Shown here: piece after piece, positions 1-11,275 of the stretch
Layout of the letters: each line of letters begins with the position of its first letter
Position numbering within the stretch: the stretch's first letter is position 1
Assembly (NCBI GenBank): GCA_964016985.1
Contig: OZ024827.1
Location: 57,083,507-57,147,506, forward strand
Direction: 5' to 3'
From: Anodontia alba
Lineage: Eukaryota; Mollusca; Bivalvia; Lucinida; Lucinidae
Length of the DNA: 64,000 nt
The notes under the pieces: model-generated
What the model was told of the DNA's origin: nothing
The model's input: the letters and a program-made list of their open reading frames with translations, nothing else
Database searches by the model: none
Translations under genes and position numbers: made by a program

Positions 1-152
1 CGCGGGGCGTCTCTAAGCTCGTTCTGTTGCATTTCGTGCAATGAGAGTAGCTGAGAAAACATTGTCCATTTGAAAATTTGGATTTTTCAGATAAAAATGT
101 GATATTTTTCTAATTTTTGCGCAATATATATATTTTTTTTTCGGGGGTCGTT

Positions 153-177
153 AGAACCGCCTCAATGAGGCGGTTCT
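153..177. repeat. Perfect short hairpin
   Basis: AGAACCGCCTC at 153-163 is the exact reverse complement of 167-177, with a 3-nt loop. It follows a T-run and a G-run. It is not the histone 3' stem-loop, and no coding frame ends next to it. Its function is unknown. Confidence 0.7.
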
Positions 178-229
178 GATTAGCCACAAAAATCAATGTA
201 AGAATCATAAATAAGACAGCTAAGGTATA

Positions 230-275
230 CCCCTGTAAACCCCACTTTTCTCTATATAAAGCGGGGTTCACAGGG
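230..275. repeat. Imperfect inverted repeat
   Basis: The arm CCCCTGTAAACCCCAC (230-245) pairs with GCGGGGTTCACAGGG (261-275) across a spacer containing TATATAAAG. It is a probable end or core of a small palindromic element. Confidence 0.55.
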
Positions 276-790
276 ATGCTTACTGTATGGACGTGTTCAC
301 GTAATGCAATAAGTATCTGTTTTTTTAACATATTTCTAGGGCTATATAAAATCGCCCATGTACTTTTTCTATCAAACGCAAAGTCTTGGTTTAGTTGGCA
401 CACTTAGACACTGTGGTTGTGAATTGTGGGTGACTTACGCTCCAAAGGTTCTCCCTATGGTAAGCAGATATGCAGGTCGGGACTGATCTGAATGTTTCTG
501 TCTGGAGAATCTCACAGTTAGTTTGGATTAAGAAATGACATAAAAACGGCATAAAATGAGCGCTACGGAAAACTGTGTCACGCAGTATACATGTAACTTT
601 TTTGTCATACTCGTGTATCAAATATGTAATGCAGAATGCATCGGGCAAATTTCTATTTGGAGCATTTCAGATATACATGTAGTTACACGTAAGGTGCAAT
701 GTAACGACGCACTGTGCGTCGTAAATTGGGTTACGCATGCCGACAACGTTATCGTATTAAGAAACAGATCCGCTCTGACAGTGATTTGTT

Positions 791-910
791 GAGTAATAAA
801 TCACGGTTTGGCGGTCAGTTGTGAAGTAGATCATATCACGAGCACAGAGCGCGAGTAATACGAGTAATACATCTACTTACAACTGACCGACAAACTGTGA
901 TTCATTACTC
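791..910. repeat. Palindromic repeat with about 40-bp arms
   Basis: The left arm starts GAGTAATAAATCACGG and runs through CGGTCAGTTGTGAAGTAGAT to about 831. The right arm, about 870-910, is its near-exact reverse complement (ATCTACTTACAACTGACCG, then ATTCATTACTC). The loop is about 38 bp and contains two GAGTAATAC copies. It resembles a foldback MITE. No transposase is linked to it. Confidence 0.7.
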
Positions 911-1480
911 AGTAGTTTACTTTTGGAGTTGAGCTATTTCGATTCCAACGCGCAAAAAAGGCTGAAAATATGCTACATTGCATACAAATTCTCCTAGCCA
1001 TCAATCTTGCAGACGACAAATACCGCGAACATTGACTGACTGTGACTTGAAATTCTCCATATTTTGACGTGCTAGTCTGGTGCAAAAAGAGATTCAGCCC
1101 GACATTACGTCACAAAAACGTAATAAAATCTTTAAAGTGACGTCAAAACGTCATCAGTTGCTGACACGCGGAAGCAATCGAAACTTTGAATTTGTCGGTT
1201 GCTTACCATTGTCTAGATAGACGCGCTTTGTTGGAATGAACATTTAAAGGAGACAGCTCTTGACATGGCTGGCGAATAGGGCACCACTATTTAGGATACT
1301 GTGTGACTGCCTGCGCTTTAGGGTAAGCGCAAGTTGGAAATCAAGAAAAAATCTTAGAAGTGAATACCTTTGGATAAGGGCGGTGCTGTGTTAGCTCGGC
1401 TGCGCTGTTACTGGCGTTACGTGGCGCAATTGCATGGACTGGAGCGTTGCCATACATCTTGGTCTTTCTTAATATGATGA

Positions 1481-1483
<3 letters not shown>

Positions 1484-1567
<84 letters not shown>
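1484..1567. repeat. (AT)n microsatellite
   Basis: About 40 AT dinucleotides followed by a pyrimidine-rich tract (1571-1590). Frames translating as repeated Ile-Tyr across it are artefacts. Confidence 0.95.
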
Positions 1568-1570
<3 letters not shown>

Positions 1571-1880
1571 TTTTTTTTCTTTTTTTTTATGATGATAGTG
1601 GAACTCGAAGAGTGATGACGCTAGATCAATTTTGGATCGATCTGATTTCAAACAATTCTACCTACAACGACCACTGGATGAGTAGAACAACGACATGTCG
1701 ACGTTTTATCGACGTCGATGGGGCATTCTTGAAATCGGCCTGCTCTTCGATCCATTATCCTATATTTATTTATTTGTCGATAATGGTGGGGCCCTTTTGA
1801 TGTATTTCAGCCCCTTGCCCCACGATCTTATTATATTACATATATTACATCTTTTTATTTATCTGCTTATTCATTTATAA

Positions 1881-4182
<2,302 letters not shown>

Positions 4183-4440
4183 GGGGTATAAAAGCCAAGT
4201 CCAGTAAATATAAAAGAAATCATAGTTTTCTCAGTAGTGAAGCTAATATATACAGAGATCAGCTCTGACTCAGAGAATAAATGGTCACTAGAACATAATT
4301 AGTTTCTTGCATATGAAAATTATGTCATATATATAAGCTATTTTAGCCTTTTTTCTGTCCATCTTTGCTGCGTGCGGAAAAATAGAAACGCCGGACCGCA
4401 ACGAATATGAAAGATACAAAATGACCAAACTACCACTGTA

Positions 4441-4474
<34 letters not shown>

Positions 4475-5097
4475 AGGGAAGAAGACGATAAAGGAGAAAT
4501 AACATTAATACAGATATTAATATCTATTAGATATTCTTAAAACTATCTTCCGCTGTCAGAAAATTCATATCGTCTCATTTCAGGACGTTGTTGTAAGTAA
4601 CGTCATTAGCCATATTCGACTGGGATGTTTCGTGAAATGTCCGTTAAATTTTGTGCAGGAGTGTGATATCTTCTTGTAACAGCCGACCACATGGTCCAAT
4701 CAAATTTGAGTTAACCATGTGACCGGCTGTTACAAGAAGATATCACACTCCTGGACAAAATTTCACGGACATTTCACGAAACATCCCAGTCGAATTGCAC
4801 TATAGTTAGTTAAGTCTGTTCTATAAAAGGACAAAATAGAGACATGAAATCTCTCTCGGCTAGTTTTCTTCCAAGCTTGGCTTTTATACCCATGAAACGA
4901 GAAAAATTCACTCTCAATCAAAAACTAGAACAATGATTTTAATAATTTCATTGCTGTAAATTACAGTTATATAATATGATCATATGAAACTCATATACTG
5001 GACATTTGAATCATAGCTTAGATATAATGACAAAAATAAAATTTATGATCGGCAGAAAAATGATCGGCGGATCGGATCGGACTTGGCTTTTATACCC
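4183..5097. mobile_element. Candidate TIR element bounded by GGGTATAAAAGCCAAGT
   Basis: GGGTATAAAAGCCAAGT at 4184-4200 is the exact inverse of ACTTGGCTTTTATACCC at 5081-5097. A third copy (GCTTGGCTTTTATACCC) lies at 4875-4891. Between them are a long A-run (4441-4473) and a large palindrome. There is no transposase. The boundaries are inferred from the 17-bp inverted pair only, and the right one abuts the foldback element that follows. Confidence 0.4.
4614..4796. repeat. Near-perfect palindrome, about 80-bp arms
   Basis: The left arm runs from ATTCGACTGGGATGTTTCGT to GTAACAGCCG. The right arm is its near-exact reverse complement, ending CATCCCAGTCGAAT. The loop is about 30 bp (ACATGGTCCAATC...TTAACCATGT), and its edges pair as well. 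The transcript would fold into an almost uninterrupted hairpin of about 180 nt. It has the structure of a foldback MITE. Confidence 0.8.
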
Positions 5098-5765
5098 GAC
5101 CCATCCATTCAGGTCGGGTATGAAACCCACAGACCGGAACCCCGTGACCGAGACCCGGCACCGTGACCAAAATTTCTCTCCTGGATTACAATACTAATAT
5201 GTTTTTAACTTTGTTCATTTTGGGTTTATATTATGAAGTATTAAATATACATTATCCAACAAAAAGGAAATTTAGATCGGACTTGTAGTTATTTTTTAAA
5301 CTCCGATTAACTGTTTCAAGGGGTATGAAACCCACAGACCAGCCATTCTCCGGTTTCTTGAAGTTTTTTCTATAATGCTCATTAAACAATCAATTTCTTT
5401 GTTGCACAGGGCTTTCAAATACAAAAATAAATTATATGTGGTTAGCTGAAGCTATAACAGAGAAGTTAAAGTGTTGAATTTTACGATTTTCATATATTTA
5501 TTATGTTTCTAAAAATAGAATAGGTAGAAAATTTTATAATAACCACAATGTCCCTAATGTACAGAAATGTACCGAATGGTAAACACCCATGCAGTTAGTG
5601 CATACAAATGCATAATAGGCTAATTGTGTTATATATAGAAATATAATGTTAAAAAATACGAATTAGGTTGAATTAAATAATAATAACAATAATAATAATA
5701 ATAATTATTATTATTATCAGCACCATCTATAATGTTACTTTGGTATGTAATAAAAACAAAGAAAT

Positions 5766-6540
5766 AGAAAAGCCTGTGCATGTGTAGGGCTAGGCTGATA
5801 ACAAAGATACGGATCAATATGTGCATTCGCGCACTGTGATATGGACCTTTGTTGTTTGCTACAATAAACAGATTTAGCTAAGAAATAGACAATCCTGCAC
5901 ATCTGTGGTTGGGCTGATAACAAAGATGGATCAGCATGCACATTCGCGCACTGTGATATAGACCTTTGTTGTTTGCTACAATAATTAAATTTAGCTAAGG
6001 AATAGACAATCCTGCATATCTGTGGTTTGGGCTGATAACAAAGATGGATCAGCATGCGCATTCGCGCACTGTGATATAGACCTTTGTTGTTTGCTACAAT
6101 AAATAAATTTAGCTAAGGAATAGACAATCCTGCACATCTGTGGTTTGGGCTGATAACAAAGATGGATCAGCATGCGCATTCGCGCACTGTGATATAGACC
6201 TTTGTTGTTTGCTACAATAAATAAATTTAGCTAAGGAATAGACAATCCTGCACATCTGTGGTTTGGGCTGATAACAAAGATGGATCAGCATGCGCATTCG
6301 CGCACTGTGATATGGACCTTGGTTGTTTGATGCAGTAAATATGTTTAGCTTAGAAATAGACAAGCCTGCACATCTGTTGAGTTGGGCTTATAACAAAGAT
6401 ACGGATCAGCATGCACATTCGCGCACTCTGATATGGACCTTTGTTGTTTGCTGCAGTAAATAGGGTTAGCTAAGTAATAGACAAGCATCTGTGGGGTTGG
6501 GCTGATAACAAAGTTACGGATAAGCACGTGCATTCGCGCA
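5766..6540 (+). repeat. 118-bp tandem repeat, about 6.5 copies
   Basis: The landmark GCGCACTGTGATAT recurs at about 5829, 5946, 6064, 6182, 6300 and (variant) 6421, giving a period of 117-121 bp. The unit includes GGGCTGATAACAAAGATGG and CCTTTGTTGTTTGCT. The central copies (about 5990-6300) are nearly identical, so amplification or homogenisation is recent. Overlapping minus-strand frames with repeated CANAHADPSLLSAQ are read through the repeat and are not genes. Confidence 0.9.
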
Positions 6541-6574
6541 CTTATTTTTTTTTCTTCATTATTACTATTTTTAT

Positions 6575-6657
<83 letters not shown>

Positions 6658-6659
6658 TA

Positions 6660-6709
<50 letters not shown>

Positions 6710-6781
6710 AACATATTAGTAATAGTAGTTGTATTAATATTACCATACTTCCTTTTTTCCAACAACTGCACTAGCATACTA

Positions 6782-6814
<33 letters not shown>

Positions 6815-6950
6815 TTACTACAACTACTACTACCACTACTAGTACTACTACTACTACTACTATTACTTACTACTACTGTTTCTACTACTCCTACTACTCT
6901 TATCATTACTACTACTAGCACTGCTACTGCTGCTGCTGTTTTTGGTTGAT
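6575..6950. repeat. Compound microsatellite: (AT)n then (ACT/GCT)n
   Basis: AT dinucleotides (about 6578-6705) are followed by trinucleotide ACT/ACTGCT runs (6777-6935). This forms the centre of the foldback element. Frames giving poly-Leu or poly-Ser here are artefacts. Confidence 0.9.
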
Positions 6951-7139
6951 CATTCTTTAGAATCTTTGTTTTTCTGTAATAGAATTTATACAGTGAGAAA
7001 GCTTCAGGGCTTTTCCTTATAGTTTTTCATACATGTATGTTTATAAGACACTCTCTTGTATGTATTATTTCATGCACATTGTAAAGGTGTTTGTATGGCG
7101 ATGAGCTCTACTATGCTCAAGTCAAAATAAAATTCTAAA

Positions 7140-7440
7140 GCTGGAGAAATCTGCTGATCCGTATCTTTGTTATCAGCCCAACTCCACAGATGCGCAGGCT
7201 TGTCTATTTCTTGGCTAAACCCATTTAGTGCAGCAAACAACAAAGGTCCATATAAACGTGCGCGAAATCGCATGCTGATCCATATCTTTGTTGTCAGCCC
7301 AAACCACAGACGCGCAGGATTGTCTATTTCTTAGCTAAATCTATTTATTGTAGCAAACAACATACTGGCGCGAATGCCCATGTTGATCCATATCTTTGTT
7401 GTCAGCCTAACCCCACACATGCGCAGGCTTTTCTATTTCT
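7140..7440 (-). repeat. Inverted copies of the 118-bp unit
   Basis: About 2.5 units of the 5766-6540 array lie in reverse orientation, for example GATCCATATCTTTGTTGTCAG and GCGCAGGATTGTCTATTTC. They form the right-hand half of the foldback structure. Confidence 0.85.
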
Positions 7441-8324
7441 TTGTTCGTATTACATGCCAAACGTAACATTATAGCTGATGCTAATAATAATAATAATAAT
7501 TATTCTTATTATTATCATTATTATTATTATTTAATTTAACCTAGTTCGTATTTTCTAACATTATATTTCTGTAAATAACACAATTAGCCTATTATGCATT
7601 TGTATGCACTGTCTGTATGGGTATTTACCATTCGGTACATTTCTGTACATTAGGGACATTGTGGTTATTATCAAATTTTCTACCAGTTCTATTTTTAGAA
7701 ACATAATAAATATATGAAAATCGTAAAATTCAACACTTTAACGTTTCTGTTATAGCTTAAGCTAGCCATATATAATTTATTTTTGTATTTGAAAGACCTG
7801 TGCAACAAAGAAATTGATTGTTTATTGAACATTATAGAAAAAACTTCATGAAACCGGAGAATGGCTGGTCTGTGGGTTTCATACCCCTTGAAACAGTAAA
7901 TCAGAGTTTAAAAAATAACTACAAGTCCGATCTAAATTTCCTTTTTGTTGGATAATGTATATTTAATACTTCATAATATAAACCCAAACTGAACAAAGTT
8001 AAAAAAACATATTAGTATTGCAATCCAGGATAGAAATTTTGGTCACGGTGCCGGGTCTCGGTCACGGAGTTCCGGTCTGTGGGTTTCATACCCGACCATC
8101 TATTCAAGCTCCGTTCCACTATAGTATCAGTCAGTGAACGGACTGGAGGACACCGTCTTATTTATAGAAATAATATATAGATTGTTGATCTAAAATGAAG
8201 TTTCCTAATATAATTTACAGTTGATTACAGACTATAGTCACAGACTATAGTCATGGCATGTTTTGGGGACAGGGTCGAATGAAAAACAGGCAAAACAGTA
8301 TACTTTTTAAATACAGAGCAGGGG

Positions 8325-8425
8325 TCGAGTTAGTCGGGGCCAAGTTTGTAGGGGCCGAGTTGGTTAGAAGCCGGGTTTGCTAGGGGCCGAGTTTGTTAGG
8401 GGTCGAGTTTGTTAGGAGCCGAGAT
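8325..8425. repeat. GGGGCCGAGTTTGTTA minisatellite
   Basis: About six imperfect copies of a 17-20 bp unit (GGGGCCGAGTTTGTTA and variants). It is short and GC-rich compared with its surroundings. Confidence 0.8.
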
Positions 8426-8689
8426 GTCCCGGAATCTATATAACGGGCCCTATAGACCTTTTTAATGTTATTGTTTTCACCCGGGCTACTGACCACGTGA
8501 TTACAATGTTATGCAACGTGACCAAAAATTGTGGATGGCAAAAACATTTCCGGTTCCACTGATACCAAATGATTCAAGCCAACTTTTACTTGGATAATAA
8601 ATTCCTTTTGGTTAATATTCAATCATTAATTTTATCTAGTATTTTAAAATACAGTTTTAAGAAGCAATTTCCCAGCAAACAATATATAT

Positions 8690-8830
8690 TGGACCCATAT
8701 GGGATTCAATATGGGTCCTATATTGTTATCCCATTTGGAGCCAATATGGGTTTTGCAACCGGGATACATCTGTGACCCATATGGGCTGACCCATATGGGT
8801 ATCATATGGGTCCCTCATGGGTCGTCTCAC
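8690..8830. repeat. ACCCATATGGG palindrome cluster
   Basis: The self-complementary word ACCCATATGGG and close variants recur at least six times in about 130 bp, in a MITE-like palindromic arrangement. No coding content. Confidence 0.7.
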
Positions 8831-8944
8831 ATTTATCTTCCAGAAAAAAGCTTTTAGACAAATGATTGCAGGTCTTAGTCCATGCCCACTTGATGGACCG
8901 GCTGGTTAGGTCCCAACAGAGAGAGACCTACATGTGTTACTTAT

Positions 8945-9284
8945 TGCACATGTATACAATCCAGGTGTCAGCCTGATTTTTCCGTGAGAGAGACTTCATG
9001 AAATCTCTCTCGTAACAAAAAAAAAAAAAAAAAAAAAAAAAAAACAAATCTGCAACAAGAGGAGCACAATTAATTCCCATCGTAATACCAATGGTTTGCC
9101 TATAAAGTTTAGTTCCAAATCTAATAAAAATATTATCCAAAACATAAACAAGGGCATCACAGACTTTTTGACAAGACCATAAATAGTAATTATTGTATAC
9201 ATCAGAAGTGAAAAAAAGCAGATTCTTCGTTGCAAGCCAAATGGTATTAAACTGAACAACAACATCCCTGTAGCATTCTTGCAT
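8945..9284 (-). pseudogene. Penelope-like reverse transcriptase fragment
   Basis: Read on the minus strand, the frame gives LYRQTIGITMGINCAPLVAD, then a Phe run, then CYERDFMKSLS. The GIPMGTNCAPLVADLFLFCYERDF block is characteristic of Penelope-like element reverse transcriptases, which copy RNA into DNA. Here the usual G-I-P-M-G-T-N reads G-I-T-M-G-I-N. The natural LFLF stretch has expanded into an uninterrupted T-run (about 27 nt, 9017-9044 as A on the + strand) that keeps the frame. The catalytic YLDD region and the N-terminal part are missing, so this is a dead fragment of roughly 100 codons. Its edge lies about 250 bp upstream of the SmD1 start codon. Confidence 0.8.
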
Positions 9285-9289
9285 TTAGA

Positions 9290-9536
9290 TCCGGTCTGTG
9301 TCGACTGCCACGTAGGTGGAAGGAGAAATGTCCAAATTTTGTTTTGCTACTAGTTATCTTTCCTTGTGACCTCTTCATAAGAAAAGACCGTGGCTCAGCC
9401 TGGTGCCCGATTAGTGGCACATTACAAATAAAACACTATGTTGTGTAGAGAACCAGGTCGAAATATAATTGAGCGTGGGATTGTTACAAACGCATCCGAA
9501 GCTTGAATAAATACCCTCATACTATCCGTTGCAATC
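9290..9536 (+). promoter_or_regulatory. Presumed SmD1 promoter and 5' UTR
   Basis: About 247 bp of apparently unique sequence separate the Penelope scrap from the SmD1 ATG. A TATAA word at about 9466-9470 (CGAAATATAATTGAG) would place a start site near 9495 and a 5' UTR of about 40 nt. Small Sm-protein genes often lack a TATA box, so this assignment is tentative. The context of the ATG (CAATCATGA, A at -3) is favourable. No upstream in-frame exon was seen. Confidence 0.4.
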
Positions 9537-9550
9537 ATGAAATTAGTACG
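9537..9550 (+). CDS. SNRPD1: SmD1 (small nuclear ribonucleoprotein D1), exon 1 coding part
   Basis: The 14 bases read ATG AAA TTA GTA CG, followed directly by the consensus donor GTAAGC. They encode Met-Lys-Leu-Val plus the first two bases of an Arg codon, the invariant N-terminus of SmD1. Exon 2 at 51015 starts with A, completing CGA (Arg), then FLMKLSHET, so phase and residues match the known SmD1 exon 1/exon 2 junction. SmD1 is one of seven Sm proteins that form the ring on the Sm site of U1, U2, U4 and U5 snRNAs in the spliceosome. A chance match with correct phase and donor is very unlikely: about 96 coding variants among 4^14 sequences, before requiring the donor. The exon is far too short for ORF finders. 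Confidence 0.88.
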
Positions 9551-9556
9551 GTAAGC

Positions 9557-11001
9557 ATCATAAATGACGGCCATATAATAGGAAAAATCGTCCTACTACT
9601 GTCCTTTCGACATCACTTAAACGTTTTTTGTTTTTTTTTGCTTGGCATTTTACAGTTTTTATTTTGAATGAAAATATTTTGTTCCGATTGACCACCTTAT
9701 CAGAAGCCATTTGTCTTTCCTTTCTTCCAATACTGTGTTCGGTCAATTCTGACCATGATAACAGGGTTTCAGTGTGGCACATAAGTTTCAAAAAAAAAAA
9801 AAAAATATTGTGACAGCCACCAGCAGATTAAAACTATTTACATGAAGTCGTTTTTTCCGCTGTGTTATACAGTATATCCATACTGTTTGCAAAATCGGAT
9901 GCTGCTGAAACTGTACATGGACAATCAGTAGCGGCACATCACGGCAGTCGATTGAAATTACCGTGAGTAAAGAAATCGAACATATTTCCAGACCGGGAAA
10001 AGCCATTTGAAAGGAAGATTTCTTTTTACATTGTTACTTCATTTAGATAATTTAACTGACCATTTCCATTCAGGGCAATGAAAACTGGTGCTGCATCACT
10101 GAAAGTGTTCCTTGAGAGGTGTCGAGATTGACAATTTTGTTGCTGTTGTAATCCGGATGTGTTTCGTTTTCTTTCTAGGCACAAATGCAAATCGTTCATT
10201 TTTCTTGAAATATCCCTCATTCTCATATTATCGTCCATTCTCATGTTATCATTCACCCTTCAATACTTATACAGGAAAATAACAAACACTTCAAAGTAAG
10301 TTTACAAATAAAGTCTAGCTAAAATAATAATCTATATTATGATGGTACATTATGATGGTACCTTCGAAGTTTGGTGTACTTAAGTTTCATTTATAAAGTA
10401 AATCATGTTGCTCAACTGAGATTCAGTTCATTCTTCAGCATTCAAACAATTATAATGTTTCTAATACTTTCCCTAAAAGAAAACACTTATATAATGTTTT
10501 AATAAACATCAGCAAGTATTAAAAGTAGGTCATGCCTGTCAGATTCAACACAGCCAAAACACGTTCGAAATTCGGTGCATATGTAAAATGTTACCATGGC
10601 AAAAATTATCCGGGCCATCCATCCTATTTGACTGTGTATTGAGACAGAGGTATCTCTGCAATCTTAATAAGAACTATTCTGGTAGTTAAAGAAACAACAT
10701 TGTAGAACTGAACTTGAACTGTTTTAACATGGTGGAAAAAAAATACAACAGTACTGAAATATTCTGAAAGAAAAGAAAAAGAAATTGTGTTAAACATAAC
10801 ATTTAGAATGTTATATTAACAACAAAGTTTGACTTTTTTTCACATATACCTATAAACTAATAACTGATACTTCAAAAACCTGAATTTCAATCAACAAACT
10901 TTTTTTTCAAAAATATGTATCACACATATTTAGTATGTATATCACAGACTGTGCCAATAAATATACTGCCAATCATAAATAGGACTTAGTGAGTGCTTTC
11001 T
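9557..11001. other. Intronic sequence, no recognised feature
   Basis: Short minus-strand frames (9558-9791, 9788-10006, 10026-10256) show no recognised domain. The last has a Met-rich, heptad-like start (DDNMRMRDISRKMNDLH) and a run of four Gln, but no splice or homology support. An A-run lies at 9791-9805. I see no repeat shared with the rest of the window. Confidence 0.4.
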
Positions 11002-11224
11002 GGCCCTGAGATTATAAAACTTTTTTCATGCTCAACTCAGCTGAGCATGAAATTTGTTTTGTTTATAAATCTTAAAATACTGACAAAATTTTGAAACTTC
11101 TTTCATGCCCAACTCAGCTGAGTTGAGCATGTAAAAAGTTTTAAATTTTTGGTATTTTTATGACCAAATGAAGTTTCATGCTCAGCTGAGTTGAGCATAA
11201 AAAAAGTTTTATAACCTCGGGGCC
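11002..11224. repeat. Palindromic MITE with CTCAACTCAGCTGAG cores
   Basis: The left end GGCCCTGAGATTATAAAAC (11002) is inverse to GTTTTATAACCTCGGGGCC (ending 11224). Three copies of the self-complementary word ATGCTCAACTCAGCTGAGCAT and variants lie inside. At 223 bp and non-coding, it lies just beyond the stop codon of the pogo-like transposase but is not obviously its terminus. Confidence 0.75.
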
Positions 11225-11275
11225 CGATCTTAATTCTAGTCACATAGTCAAATTAACTTTCCGAGTATATTGTTC

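Larger units (their letters stand above)
1..1483. other. Upstream flank without recognisable gene
   Basis: No open frame here resembles a known protein. The longest frames are under 100 codons, have no splice context, and are not repeated elsewhere in the window. The stretch holds three palindromes, listed separately, and ends in an AT microsatellite. Around 1130-1155 there are CRE-like words (GTGACGTCAAAACGTCA) in otherwise unremarkable sequence. I see nothing else that can be supported. Confidence 0.5.
5109..8106. mobile_element. Foldback element with long inverted arms
   Basis: The left arm from 5109 matches the inverse of the right arm ending at 8106 over at least 650 bp. Landmarks are GGGTATGAAACCCACAGACC at about 5114 and 5319, with inverse GGTCTGTGGGTTTCATACCC at about 7870 and 8075, and the shared tract starting AGATCGGACTTGTAGTTATT. 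Inside the arms lie tandem arrays of a 118-bp unit, in direct orientation on the left (about 6.5 copies) and inverted on the right (about 2.5 copies). The centre is microsatellite. There is no transposase frame. Foldback/TIR elements with internal tandem arrays are known in invertebrates. The family is not identified. Confidence 0.75.

Noticed and set aside
153..177. Histone 3' stem-loop or bacterial-type terminator
   Set aside because: The sequence does not match the histone stem-loop, and the genome is eukaryotic with no coding frame ending nearby.
5735..6533. Overlapping minus-strand frames with repeated CANAHADPSLLSAQ
   Set aside because: They are read through the 118-bp tandem repeat; frames change from copy to copy and no start or splice context is shared.
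6577..6949. Poly-Leu/poly-Ser frames on both strands
   Set aside because: Trinucleotide microsatellite.
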